This document shows, piece after piece, positions 12,112 to 23,431 of a stretch of 64,000 nucleotides of DNA; positions within the stretch are counted from its first letter, which is position 1, and every line of letters begins with the position of its first letter. Under the pieces are notes generated by a model. The model ran no database searches. It saw only the letters and a program-made list of their open reading frames with translations, and was not told the DNA's origin. Origin of the DNA: Bryum argenteum (taxonomy: Eukaryota > Streptophyta > Bryopsida > Bryales > Bryaceae). The DNA lies in contig CM073323.1 in the NCBI GenBank assembly GCA_037043015.1, forward strand, positions 15,579,258 to 15,643,257, given 5' to 3'. The position numbers were made by a program, and so were the translations under genes.

Positions 12112-15003
12112 TGGAGCACTTGATATCGGGTAAGGGTTCGTGGCAGCTACCAAGCCGACGAGACCCATACCCCTGTCCATCCAGCTTCATTCCGCCCCTG
12201 CCGCAATTGCCGCAACTGCTGCGACTGTCGCTGCCCTGCCCGTCAGCCGTGGGCCGCCGCCCTGCCCGTCCGCTCCCTGTTCGCTCCCCGTTGACGTTGT
12301 TCGCTCCCTCTTTCATTGTGGCGGCGTTGTTAATTGTTGTCGTCTCCTCCTCGGAGTTTTGGTTTTTGTTGAGTTTTCTGTAAGTTGGTGCAGTGTCTTC
12401 AAGCGATTGGAAAGTTTAATAGTTTGCATGTTGTAACTTGAGGTGGCTTATGCATTTAAGTAACATATGTTGAAAGCAGTGGAGTTACAGCAGTGCTATC
12501 TGCTCTGGGGAGTTGGACTAGACTTGAGACGGGAATGTTCACCAAATATCTCCATCTGAAAAACAGTGCTGGTCTGCTATTGCAATCTCAAAGCGTCGTG
12601 CTCCATTGGTGCAGATAGATAGAAAATAACAATACCCTATCTTACTATCTTTTATCTCCGTATGTTTCTTTCGTTCGTTTTTGGGTTTTGTTCTGACTGT
12701 GATTTCACTGGAGTATTCGATGATACCACGCATGTTTGAAGTCTTACGGATTAAGCGCGGTGGTCATTTCATGTAAATTCTCAGGGTTTAGGGTTTAAGG
12801 ATACCGAGCTCAAGGTTCATCACGCATTCGATTCGGAATTGTGGTGGGCAACGGCTAAGGAGCTGGCGAGGAGCAAGCCTGTGGTACTCTCCCTCTACTG
12901 GAACTACGCGCACTCCGCACTGAGAAATTAGGTCTTTTCTAGCCGCTCAGGAGAGCAAGAAAGCGCATGTGCACGTTTTCAGAAGGTAGCGTCATCGTCG
13001 CATTACCATTGCTCGAGCTTTTTTGTATCTTTGAAGTGGATCTGGTGCCTTTCTTGATCAATCTAGGTTTTTGTAGTTTTCTCTAGCGGTGGTGAAGGTT
13101 TGCCAGGGTTCAGTATGTGAAGGTTGCCGACAGAACTTCTCTTCTCATCATTTGTCAGTGAATTAGGTCTACGTGTGCAATTTGCATTATTGTGATATGA
13201 GAGCGGTTTTGTTGGTGTTGTTATTGGATTGATTCGGGAGAATATCCTTGTGACCGATTTTTCTAGTTTAGATCGACTAGCTTTGCTTCTTATGGAAGTT
13301 CAGGGTGAGCTTTGGAGCGAGTGTATTAGTGACGTGCGGATCCAGACTTTTCTGAGTGTAGCTTTACTTATCAGGGAAGCTGAATGTAGTGTTTAGTATA
13401 AGAAGGTCCTGAGTAAGTATTATAAATTAGAGTTGGAGTGTAATTTCACCGATTTATGATTACGAGAGTAATCTTTCGTCTGGAGGTATTGGAATTTGTC
13501 TGATGCCCTTGTGTATTCTTCATGTTGTTTGTGAAAGATTGAGCAAGAAAGCACATGTAGAATGAGATGGATTTTGTTACTCAGTGCCATTTAGCTGCAG
13601 AGAATGAACAAATTAACATTAAATGTAAGCATACCTTCATGATTCAAGAAAGCACAACCTAAATTGGCGATATCATAAAATAAGATAGGGTATTGATAGG
13701 GTATTGACAGACTTGGAGTTATGTAGAATGAGATTGATTTTGTTACTCGGTGCCATTTAGGCATTTAACTACATAATCTATTGTAATCTTAGCTTACTTC
13801 CTACTCCAGATTGAACAATCTCTCATTCCTTCTATTATGCCATCTTCAGAAGTAAGCTGCCGGTTCGAAAATGGAGGGCACAGCGATCCATATGGATCGC
13901 CTGTTGAAGAAGATTGTTTCCGAGAAAGTGTCAAATGTACATACATCGCATCGCATATAGTTTGAGTATGAATTTGAAAAGTGCAATACTTACTATTTGT
14001 GACCGCGATGCATTGTGTTTCTTGCATTTGGATGGCCATCTTCAGAGCCGGAGAGATTCTTCGTTATGTCCCATTCTATACCTTCTTCAAGTGATCGTTC
14101 TCCCAAAAGAAAATCATCAATCCGTGATGTAGGAATGCGAGCTTGTTTGCACAATACAAACTTCCCCTTCCCGGTTCGGATAGCATCATGCCAAATAAGA
14201 TCATGACGGGAGAACGGGTGTGGAGGCCGGTACTTTGAACCGCCGAAACTTGTGTCATCTTTCAATACCTTATTTTGCATAAAAACATGACACTAGATTA
14301 AGAAAAATGTAGAGCATATCAATTTATTCCAAAAGAAACATAGGCATGTGCATTTTGAAGTACCAATTATATGAGTTATAACTACAATTATCATGTGTAA
14401 GGACAGTATCATATCAACTACAATACCCTATCTTACCTTACCAACAGTCAATACACACATTAACATTGTTACAATAGCCTATCATACCCTATTCACAATG
14501 GGTGCACACATTCAGTTGTTGCATGTCTAGGTATAATGTTGTTCAAGACCGAGAGTGATGCGAGCGATACCGGCGCACTGGTGTTCGAACACGAAGAGGT
14601 CAAGTTTGTTGTGGCTTGGACATTTAAAGCAGGTTTAGGATTTGAATCCCAGAGCAAAGTCGGCCACCTAAACCAGTCCACTGTTGCGAAAAGAATTGCC
14701 AAATACCTCCATCTGCACAAATATCAAAAGAGCATAAACGTTTTGCGAGACTGAGCTGAAGATGAAGCGCCGGAGTTGAGCGGAGCCGTAGTGGAGCGTG
14801 TGGCAGCGCCGCGCTCCGGAGAGGAAAGGACAACAATGAACAAAACAACGTCAACACGGAGCGAACAAGAAGTGGACGTGCAAGGCAGCGACCCGCGGCT
14901 TTCGGGCAGGGCAGCGGCAGGGGCGAGATGAAGCTGGATGGACAGGAATATGGGTCTCGTCGGCTTGGTAGTTGCCACGACCCTTACCCCTTGATATCCA
15001 GCT
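12112..15003. mobile_element. 2.9 kb segment with ~200 bp inverted termini (Mutator-like candidate)
   Basis: The left arm (about 12112-12352) reappears inverted at about 14806-15003. Shared words include GTAAGGG, CTACCAAGCCGACGAGACCC and CCTGTCCATCCAGCTTCAT. Long inverted termini around a core without transposase suggest a non-autonomous Mutator-like element. The words ATACCCTATCTTAC near 12634 and 14424 recur inverted near 13680, so the core is itself rearranged. A clear 8-10 bp target duplication was not found. A telomere-like run (AGGGTTTAGGGTTTAAGG) sits at about 12783. Confidence 0.5.
13794..14280 (-). other. Unrecognised open frames inside the inverted-repeat segment
   Basis: Two overlapping minus-strand frames, 95 and 81 residues, lie here. 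The upstream one contains the polar stretch GGSKYRPPHPFSRHDLIWHD and reads more protein-like than its neighbours. I do not recognise a family. A potential donor and acceptor exist between the frames, but joining them at the obvious sites gives a stop. They could be a captured gene fragment. Confidence 0.25.
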
Positions 15004-16984
15004 TTATAACATCGCTCGAGTGAATCTAGCTCCAATGGTCTGGATACCTCCGGTCTGTGCACAGGGTCACCCGATGATCTCTCAGGCAATGGTGGGAGGT
15101 TGCCACTTCTACATTCTACTTTAATGATTCAAACGATATAAAAATTCAACACTTCAAAGTTTTATTTGTGTATGCTTTATGAAGACTATCAATTCGTATA
15201 AATACTTACCTCTCTCTTTACTTACCCCATATTGTACAATATTTAGGGTCTTTATAGAAACCTATAGTCGAATATATTGTGGTGATTTTGGAACCTCCAT
15301 TTTCACTCATTACTGTGATGTGTATACATTATGATAAATGAGAATATAGAGATGTGTTTAAAATTTATCTATAAAGAAAGTCATAACCTTAAAACCTAAT
15401 TAATTTTTTTATAGATTTAAATTTTAAGCTATAATATTATGGAAAGTGAATTTAAATGTTTGTTTCCTGATTGTATAGGTTTCATGCACTACATATTGCC
15501 CCAATGTGAATGGAATATAGATGGTAAATAAATATAGAGAATGCGATGCATTCAAGAAGAATGGTTAGTCATAATGTTTCATATTTCAAGATGAAGAATA
15601 TTGAACTGCAATAAGCAAAAAAATTAATTATGTAAAGTTGATTTATCTTTACTCAAGAAAGCAAAAAGGTAGAGATATAGGCAAAGTTTAATACTTTGCA
15701 TTTGAGGTTTTTTCTAGCAATTTCCTTCAGTATTGTTGAATGTTGTTCCACCAATTTGTATTGTATCAGTTTACGAATAAATATAAACATGCATGCGAAG
15801 AACATTGAAGTCTAAGTTGTGATATATATAACAAGGTCTTCCAACTTCAGTGCCAACAGTCTAAGACTGGCACTTGTAGAGTTTTTTAGCTTTAGACCTT
15901 CTGAAAACCTTAAAAAAATAGATTCTCCTATAAGAATATCTCAAGGTACATGTCACGAAGCGAAAGAAACCCATATGTTATAGTAAATTTTGGGATTTGT
16001 TTGGAGAAATTAAACGTCACTATAATAAAAAAAAGGTTATGCAACATATTAGTATAAGAAGCTATTAAGGTGTTTAACCCCTAAAAAGTTTAATTCACTT
16101 GTTTAAAAAAAGGAACATAGTCTCAAAAAGAGTCTCATAAATGGTAGCAAAGGTAAAGTAGTAAAATCTAAAGTGTACAATCTTGTAGTATACATATCGT
16201 ACATCATGTGCATCAAATTTTGAGTCATGAGACCTTATAAGTCGCATGATCGTAACGTATCACTATCAAAAAAACGATACAAAATCTCATTATTCTCAAT
16301 TTGAATTGAAAATGCTACAAATTAGCTCATTGCAAAGAAAAAACCACCAACTAAATAGATGCTTACCTTCATCTTAATAACAATCTTGAACAAAATAATC
16401 CGTGAGAAAATTTCTTTATGCATCGATGGCCTTGCAATAATGAAAACTACCAAAAAGTTTACAAAAGAAAAATAGTCCACAACTTAACCCTCTGCACTCA
16501 AATCAATGCCTTATCTTTCATATATCTTTGATTTTGCCAAGGCTTCTACCACTAAAAATAGAATCTCAATAAAATTCATCACAAAAATTAGTCAAAATCT
16601 AATAGTGAATGAATGAGATATAGCTCCTCAAAAACCATCCATTTGTTTCCTTATTTCATTTTGGAAACATCAGTGGAGATTTTATACCCAATTGTGGATA
16701 AAGGACATTGGGGGTTGAAGCTCATATTTAAAAATAAAGATAATAACATAAGCACACAAATCTCAATTATTTATCCAAGAAAGAAGACAATTGATTAACT
16801 ACATTAATTTCTATCTTTAAATTAAATCCAAAAGTCATTATATTTAAATAGACTATTCAAATACACTCTCATTCTCTAGTTGTTTACCACGGTCTACTTT
16901 TAAATCTTTTGTATCAAACTCTATGATTTGAAATACATTCACCTTTTTCATATCAACATTTGAATTTCATTGGTAGCTAAGCTT
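15004..16984. other. AT-rich DNA, nothing recognised
   Basis: Long A/T runs and short chance frames only. At 16075 a word TTAACCCCTAAAAA matches the outer end of the TTAA-flanked elements described elsewhere, but no partner end was found nearby. Confidence 0.5.
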
Positions 16985-17580
16985 ACCGCATAATTTTATG
17001 TTAAAAAAGATTAAATCATGCATTAATATTTGAATCCAATAAGTTTTCATCCAATAAAAGTGAGAATTTTGATGTTTTAAGTAATCCAAACATTCACAAG
17101 TAAAATTAAGTGCCAAAATTATCAATTTATGATTTCTAGAAGTAGTTAATGTTTTTACTTGCATCATTCCTAATATTTATCTTCGACAAGAAAATCATTA
17201 ACAAAAGGATACCCTCTAAAGAAACAACCCACATAAAAACTTCAAGTCTATTTTGATGTAGAAATATACTCTTAAAAAAGAAACAACTCATAAAAGAACT
17301 TCAAATCAATTTTGAAGAAGAGAAAATGAACTATGCAATAAAGTAGTCACTTTGTGCATGTACTTATTCCTGTTACAGTTGATTTGCTTATTTGAATGAT
17401 TTTCTTCCACACATACAGTTAAGCATTCATTTACCAATCTTCGACTTGCTGTTAAAAATGTTGCCCTTACAAGCAAATGAGTCATAAAATGTTCGATCAA
17501 TCCTTTGAAATATACACAATGATCTAGGAGATGCCCACCTTCAAGTGAGAATGTAATGAACATGGAACAGTTCATTTTGT
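16985..17580. repeat. Copy 1 of a diverged ~560 bp direct duplication
   Basis: This stretch matches 33388-33945 in the same orientation. Shared words include CATGCATTAATATTT, AAAAGTGAGAATTTTGATGT, AAATTAAGTGCCAAAA, AACTTCAAGTC, GAAGAAGAGAAAATGAAC and ATGAACATGGAACA. Small indels separate the copies. A minus-strand frame (17306-17728, 140 residues) runs through copy 1 but is broken in copy 2, so it is probably not a gene. Confidence 0.8.
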
Positions 17581-17789
17581 TGGAATAGATTCCGAGCACT
17601 AAAGAGTTAAGGTGTTGAGAGAAATATTCAATGTTCATAGGCTCAACCATGTGTACATGAGGCAAATTTTTTTCTTGGGGAAAATTAATAAAAAAATTTA
17701 GTTGTGCAACAACAAATGATGCCCACAAATAAATAATACTTGTGAATTTAAATATATGCTGGCTTTTTGTAGTTAATGCTTTCTAACCT

Positions 17790-17945
17790 GTTTTTACACT
17801 TTACATACCAAGGCATAAGTAATTGTTATAATCAATCTTCACTTTTACAATAATTTAGCAATATTGTGAAAAGTAAAGTGAAAGAATATGCTTCTACAAT
17901 AAGTACATTAATATGCTTGCTATTGAGAATTTAAACTATTTTGTA
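17790..17945. repeat. Direct repeat beside the Helitron fragment, left copy
   Basis: It resembles 20022-20170 in the same orientation. The best part is a TTTTACATACAAATGC-like word, then GTAATTGTTATAATCAAT against GTGATTGTTACAATCAAC, then a CATGCTTGCT-type word about 90 bases on. Divergence is high. Confidence 0.45.
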
Positions 17946-18059
17946 GACCCGTGTCCTCCGTACACGCACTCAAAAAAAGGTAATCCGCAATTTATTTATT
18001 TTTTAAATAAACCAAAAAATCTTTTATTTTTAAGAAATTACTAAAATAGAAGGTAAAAA

Positions 18060-18350
18060 TTATTAATCAAAAGTCTCCTCACAAACAACATTTCGCATTA
18101 TGCCTAGTTCTTCGCATTGACCAAATTGTAAAAATACCAATATATTGCATTTCCACAAGTTGTCGTGGCTAAATACGTTTTTTGTCAAACATATGTCATC
18201 TTTAGTAAGTGTTTGCCCCTGTGCCTTGTTCATGGTAATTGGATAAGCCAGACAAAGAAGGAATCGTTATTCAAACACACTGGAAGTCAACTTGTCTTCT
18301 CCAGTGATTCTTTGAATAAAAGCCAGTTGTTCAGTGAAATGCAAACGACG
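18060..18350 (-). pseudogene. Helitron/PIF1-type helicase C-terminal fragment
   Basis: Read on the minus strand, one frame gives AYPITMNKAQGQTLTKDDIC followed by LTKNVFSHDNLW, the late helicase motif of Helitron PIF1-like helicases (consensus xTINKAQGQTL...VFSHGQLY). Upstream in frame lies FIQRITGEDKLTSSVFE, then a TAA stop and RFLLCL. The usual SRV element after VFSH is not preserved. Everything N-terminal to this in the helicase is missing. Confidence 0.75.
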
Positions 18351-18505
18351 TGAATAAATAAATTATTTAAACAATCATATTATCGTATTCTGCAACATTC
18401 ATCATCTTCAAATCTTCGGCAATAATGAGAAGAATGAGCGCATGTGGCAAACCCTGTTTTTAAAACTCTATTACTCATAATTTACTAACCCCTATACCCA
18501 AGTTT

Positions 18506-18506
<1 letters not shown>

Positions 18507-18544
<38 letters not shown>
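18507..18544. repeat. 38-base T homopolymer
   Basis: An uninterrupted T run lies exactly between the two Helitron protein fragments. On the Helitron coding strand it is a poly(A). Confidence 0.95.
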
Positions 18545-18547
<3 letters not shown>

Positions 18548-18554
18548 TCTTTCA

Positions 18555-19259
18555 GAAACTCATTGAATTTCAAGTAGAAAAGACATGAGACCAATTTGAG
18601 TCTTATTATTTGGTTGTTGTTGAGGTAATAACTCTCTAGTTATTTCGGGCCATTTTGGATTGCACGTAAAAGTGATGGATAAATCTGGGCTACCAAGCTT
18701 TTGGACCAATTCCATTGCATCGTCATAAAGTTGTACCATTGATTTCGGACCTTTTAAAACCTACGACAGTTTAATAAGCTTTTTTTGAACAACACTTCCA
18801 TCGTGATCGCCTTCGTCCAATGCATCATAAAGTCCAGAAAACAAATCACTACACAACTCTCTTTTGTGTGTCCGAATGTAATGTAATCGATTTTGCTCCA
18901 CGCATGTATAAGCATCCACCCTAAACTGATGTAGCAGACGACCTGCATAGAAAACATGGTTCATACGATTGCAAATATGCAATAGGTGTGCATAATATTG
19001 AAGTTGGGTCACCCGCCTGAATTTATTTCTACCTGCAATCTCTCCCACATTATCCACTCTAACCGTCACGACTATCAGGAAAGAGAAGTACATATTGCAA
19101 CGACATGTAATGAACATGTAAGGCACTTATTCCTTGCAAAGGGCGAGCCATGGTTTTGTCTACAATGTCACGATCTCGTCCCGTGTTATCACGACCATCA
19201 CCAACCATAATTCCTCCAACTTCATCTATTGTTGTTGGAGTATTATATTGCGATTTCAT
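18555..19259 (-). pseudogene. Helitron_like_N domain fragment
   Basis: Three minus-strand frames together cover the N-terminal domain of Helitron transposase. In order: TIDEVGGIMVGDG and RPLQGISALHVHYMSLQYVL (to 19059); then AGRLLHQFRVDAYTCVEQNR and RADLYQG-like ELCSDLFSGLYDAL (to 18761); then LYDDAMELVQKLGSPDL and TFTCNPKWPEI (about 18750-18560). These match the family order DExxxxIVGD, LLQQYxVDxYxxxE, DAMALVxxxGxPDLFITMTCNPxWPEI. At least two frameshifts are needed. The HUH Rep catalytic part that should follow is absent. Confidence 0.85.
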
Positions 19260-19902
19260 ACCGCTACCAACTGGATACTTAACTCAGTAGTTGTATTTGC
19301 ATTTATTTGTATTTATTTAGGGACCGGAGTTTCTATCTATCTATCTGCATTTAATTGTTGACGGACATTTTGGTATAAGGCATCATATGAACTGTGGTTT
19401 TCTATCATAGTTTATAGTGTATTCAATGATTTCTCTCTAATTGCTTGAAGTTTGCCAATTACTCATTTAAAAGAGTGCTACTATCTATGATATATGATTA
19501 GCCGTATTTTGGTGTCTATCTAGCCACTGGTACTAAAATATTAATTCAATGATACAGTTGGCCTTTCAAGCGATACGTATAAGTTCCTCCTTTAGCAAAG
19601 CGTAAGTCAATTTTTGCCCCAGCAATTTAAATGCCAATGTACTATTATGGAATTGAATATTTTAAGGAAATCTCTTTGATTCTAAAATTTAGTTCACAAG
19701 CAATGCTTGCAATAACTGTGGTGGTAATTGAACTCCTGGCAATTCCACTTCTCCATTGCAACAACCCATGGTGTACTTAGGGTTATTTCTGGGCGACAGA
19801 TGTGTTTTCTCATCTGACCAATGTTTTACATTGTTTTACATTTCGAAGATCGCTTATTCATGCAAGGTAATAACTGCCGAATATTTTGAAACATACCATT
19901 GA
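19260..19902. other. AT-rich DNA upstream of the Helitron remnant
   Basis: A TCTATCTATCTATC microsatellite lies near 19333. No coding family was recognised. This may contain the decayed 5' part of the Helitron. Confidence 0.4.
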
Positions 19903-19990
19903 ATTTTTGACGTGCTCGAGGCAAATTTTCGACGTGCTCGAGTCAAATTTTCGACGTGCTCAAGGCAAATTTTCGATGTGCTTGAGACAA
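19903..19990. repeat. 22-bp tandem repeat, four copies
   Basis: The unit AATTTTCGACGTGCTCGAGGC repeats at an exact 22-base period: the GACGTGCTCGAG core is at 19909, 19931, 19953 and 19975, decaying to GATGTGCTTGAG in the last copy. The core is nearly palindromic around CTCGAG. Confidence 0.9.
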
Positions 19991-20021
19991 TATAAAAAAG
20001 TGAATTTGCAATTTATTTACA

Positions 20022-20170
20022 TTTACTTTTATATTTTACATACAAATGCAAAAGTGATTGTTACAATCAACATTGACTTTTCTTTTAAATTACTCCCATC
20101 CCATTCAACAATAGCAGTATTGTCGATGAATCAAATTTTACTAACACAACATGCTTGCTGAGAATTGTAT
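20022..20170. repeat. Direct repeat beside the Helitron fragment, right copy
   Basis: This is the partner of 17790-17945. Together the two copies bracket the Helitron remnant at a spacing of about 2.2 kb. Confidence 0.45.
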
Positions 20171-20879
20171 TAACATTGCACTATCATAGTTTTCTCATTT
20201 GATACAAACACCATACTTGATTCAGGTTCATTAGTTCATTACTTCAGACCATTCTGCATTACTAAAGCCACACATAAATTCTTATGAAACCAAATTGAAT
20301 GTTGATCATAAGAGTGCCATTGAGTGAGAGTGAAGATTACAACAAAAGAGAGTAACTTAGAACTTTGGTAGCATGCAGCCACATCACTGAAATGAAATGA
20401 TAAGAGAGGATACTTCTTTCTCACTGTAACTTGACCATGATACACAACATGGTCATACAACATATTCGTGAGAAAAATGCAAGCACTCAAAAACATTTGA
20501 CATAGTTAGTTACTGTAAATGCCATCAATATTTCACTCATCATTTATACAATTTAATGGATATTCAACGGGGCCCTTCAATGTCGATCGCTTGAGCTCCG
20601 TAATTTCTGGTTAGGGGAGATCCGGGAGTTAGTCTCCAAAGGCGTTTCTCAGGCAGCAAGTGGTAGCTGGCCTTGCTGCGGGAGCCTCTGCGAAGCGTTG
20701 CTTTGAGATTTGTGCAAGAGTGTGTGTAGAGAAGTGTTGGACACGGCTCCAAAGGCCATTTCGGATTAGTGTTGTTAATAGAAGCGTTCAAGATTTCAAA
20801 TCCGAGAAAGCAGATCTGAAATGCGAGCGCGCTTGACGTTGGAACTTAGATTTGAAAACCCTTGAACGCTCTAGATACA
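20171..20879. other. Flank of the large retrotransposon
   Basis: AT-rich until about 20560, then GC-richer sequence that runs into the retrotransposon leader. No gene was recognised. The exact 5' boundary of the element could not be set. Confidence 0.4.
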
Positions 20880-21241
20880 ACTTCGTAGTCCGATCTAGCC
20901 TGGAACGAAACATTGGATCACACACTGCACTCGCTACTCGCGGCCCTCCCCCTACCAGTAACCTCTAGTACCATCTCGCTTTCTCTAGTACCATCTCCTT
21001 TCTCTGCTTCTCAGTTGTAGCCGTAGCCGTAAGAAGCCAAAGCGTCAGCAAGCAATAGTGGAGCAGACTTCATCCTAGTTCTAGCGATCCTGCACATCAA
21101 GCAACCGACTTAGCCGGACTTAACCACTCGAAGCTTGTTCTCAAGACCATTGCAGCAAGAAGCTGCAGTCAACAAGTCCTCGAAGTGCTCCTGCTCTCCC
21201 CAACTCTGCACTCGTTAGCGGTAGAGGATACAACTCACCAT

Positions 21242-23431
21242 ATGAGCGTTGAAGCCCAGCTCCGCCACCTCGTGAAGATCAGAGCCAGCTCGCAGATGCA
21301 GCAGCAACAACAGTCTGTGGATTCCCAGATGGGGCGCAAATCCTCCTCCAAATCACCAGGTATGTCCCACATCTTGATTTTCTTTGTCTTTAGCTTGCTA
21401 GCCCTCCGCACCACACCAATATCATGCAACCCACCATACGCCCATGAGACGAATGCTCTTGGGAGGGCCCCTGCTGATCTCGGTGTTGGGAGTAGAATCC
21501 GCAACGCCACACAAATTTGCTCACAAAACACAACCAACATGTCAAAAAGAATACTTCACACTCATAACACATGCTATCAACACTATGCAACTCATCGTCA
21601 CTCTAAATCGTTAGAACTATGCCTCTTCCATATGCTACTGAACCATCAAAACATAACATGTACATATCAACACTATGCAACTCATCGTCACTCTAAATCA
21701 TTAGAGCTTTGTTTCTTCCATATGCTACTTAACCATCAAAACATGACATGTACAGAAAAATTGCAGATGGCAACCTCGAGCTCCACACCTGTACCAGATG
21801 AAAGAATGGACATTGATGACAACGGACACAACAACAAACGTACCACCAGCAGTGACCCCTCACTCAAACAAAAGAAAGCACGAGGAACTCAGCTCAGTAT
21901 CTGCAAACCACCAGCAACGGAAGTCTGGCTAGGCTTCCCAACCATGGAGGCGTTAGCCTATGAGGCAGGTATGCCTCCCATTCTTCCTAAATCGGTACCA
22001 GATCTTACTGCTGCAGGATTCCAGGAACACGAGGCAGTGGAGCTTCTCACAGCTCGTCACTCATTTCCCCGTGTAGCCCAGAAACTCTGGCCGATCACTA
22101 GACCCGACAAGATAGAAGGGCAACATTACAATATAACCCAAATCCCATTTGATGTAGAAACAGACGAGACCACGGGACTTGCCCTAGACTATCATCTTCT
22201 CATACAATTTGAAAAACCTAGAACCCCATTCACCCAAGACCAGATGATGAAGAAATTCCTACACCGCCTGCAGTACATGAACATAGAACTGGGTACAGGT
22301 ATTGCAGAACCCATAGCCATTTTATGCCATGGACCGAAAGCTTCCAGAATTTGGTCTGGAATGGCAAAAGTACACCTAAAACATCCAATAGCTGACGGCC
22401 ATGCTCTACTTCATGGAACCAGACCCTTCATCCTCACACTAGACGATGGCAACCCTAAACTAGCCAAAATTGCAAAAAGTTGGGATCCTCTAGCATCTAG
22501 CTCCCTCCTGTCCATCAAGATCACTAGTGTAAATCTTAGAGAGCTCGAAGCCCATACATTATTCCAAGCTATAGTCACCGACAGTTTCACACGAGGCCAA
22601 GAATTCGAAATCACCCAAGTTTCAAAAAACATAGGAGACACCTTCGCTTACCTCACAACGACCTCTCCCGAACAGGCAGACAAACTCAAACGTAGCAAAA
22701 TTCCTATAGTAGGCGAACTAGTACAGGCCCCAGTCTCTAGCGGTGAGCATCTCTCCAAGGATGAGGTCTCCAAACGTAACTGCCTTGTTCTTATCGCAAA
22801 AAACCTCAGCCTTACAAAAACTACAGATGAAATAGAAGCAAGCCTGCGTGAACACCTAGGACCCAAGAACATCACATCGATTTTCTACCCTCGACTCAAA
22901 GGCACCAACACACATAGCGGGGTTGCAAACATAGAATGCCTCAATGCGGCAGTCTATAAGCAACACATGAAGCAATCAGCGAGGCTCCTCAAGAAACATG
23001 TGGAATTCTTACCGCACCCGAACAACCTTGACGGCATCGCGAGACCTGGTGACGACGTGCTGAAGAAGTTCGGCTTCTTCGATGTGCACACGGCCCTTGC
23101 AGAAACGGTTACCGCTTTGCAGAACGCTCCGACCGCTCCTAGGCACGACATCTCACCAACGCAACTCACAACCATAGTCGAGAATGCCGTCGCCAAAGGA
23201 ACAGCCGACTTGCGCAAGGAGATTAGGGAAGAAATGGCGACCCTTAAAGCGGAAATCAGCATCGAAGCGCACCAGTACGCCGACACCCTCCACGATGAGC
23301 TGCACCTGGCGCTCAAGAACCTCGAACAAGTACTTGGACAGAGTATGAAGGTTGTGCAAGGCATCACAGCCGGTGCAACAGGACGTCCGGCGCTTCCCGC
23401 ACCAACAACACCAAACACACAGCCAAACTAG
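21242..23431 (+). CDS. LINE ORF1 protein with RRM-like region and coiled coil
   Basis: The frame is open from 21185, but its first ATG is at 21242 (729 residues). A second in-frame ATG at 21767 starts MATSSSTPVPDERMDIDD, which looks like a more natural N-terminus, so the first ~175 residues may be leader. Numbered from 21185, residues about 530-615 (KRNCLVLIAKNL to HSGVANIEC to KHVEFLPHP) look like an RRM with RNP2- and RNP1-like strands, and residues about 655-735 (DLRKEIREEMATLKAEISIE and on) have heptads of a coiled coil. LINE ORF1 proteins bind element RNA and act as chaperones (family knowledge). No zinc knuckle is seen. The frame is intact, unlike ORF2. Confidence 0.72.
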   Translation: MSVEAQLRHLVKIRASSQMQQQQQSVDSQMGRKSSSKSPGMSHILIFFVFSLLALRTTPISCNPPYAHETNALGRAPADLGVGSRIRNATQICSQNTTNMSKRILHTHNTCYQHYATHRHSKSLELCLFHMLLNHQNITCTYQHYATHRHSKSLELCFFHMLLNHQNMTCTEKLQMATSSSTPVPDERMDIDDNGHNNKRTTSSDPSLKQKKARGTQLSICKPPATEVWLGFPTMEALAYEAGMPPILPKSVPDLTAAGFQEHEAVELLTARHSFPRVAQKLWPITRPDKIEGQHYNITQIPFDVETDETTGLALDYHLLIQFEKPRTPFTQDQMMKKFLHRLQYMNIELGTGIAEPIAILCHGPKASRIWSGMAKVHLKHPIADGHALLHGTRPFILTLDDGNPKLAKIAKSWDPLASSSLLSIKITSVNLRELEAHTLFQAIVTDSFTRGQEFEITQVSKNIGDTFAYLTTTSPEQADKLKRSKIPIVGELVQAPVSSGEHLSKDEVSKRNCLVLIAKNLSLTKTTDEIEASLREHLGPKNITSIFYPRLKGTNTHSGVANIECLNAAVYKQHMKQSARLLKKHVEFLPHPNNLDGIARPGDDVLKKFGFFDVHTALAETVTALQNAPTAPRHDISPTQLTTIVENAVAKGTADLRKEIREEMATLKAEISIEAHQYADTLHDELHLALKNLEQVLGQSMKVVQGITAGATGRPALPAPTTPNTQPN
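21576..21755 (+). repeat. 90-bp in-frame tandem duplication in the ORF1 leader
   Basis: Two copies start at 21576 and 21666, each opening ATCAACACTATGCAACTCAT and differing at only a few bases. Each encodes 30 residues containing QHYATHRHSKSLELC. The duplication lies upstream of the second ATG, so it may be in untranslated leader. Confidence 0.93.

Noticed and set aside
12780..12800. Telomere-like AGGGTTTAGGGTTT as an interstitial telomere
   Set aside because: Only two repeat units. It could equally be a telo-box of a promoter or chance.
12820..12931. Short frame ending WWATAKELARSKPVVLSLYW as an exon
   Set aside because: No ATG before an upstream stop, no clear acceptor and no recognised family; too little support.
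17306..17728. 140-residue minus-strand frame as a gene
   Set aside because: The duplicate at 33388-33945 has the frame broken by stops and indels, so there is no sign of coding constraint.
21185..21241. GTG at 21185 as the ORF1 start
   Set aside because: Eukaryotic translation from GTG is not expected; the first in-frame ATG is 21242, and 21767 is also plausible.
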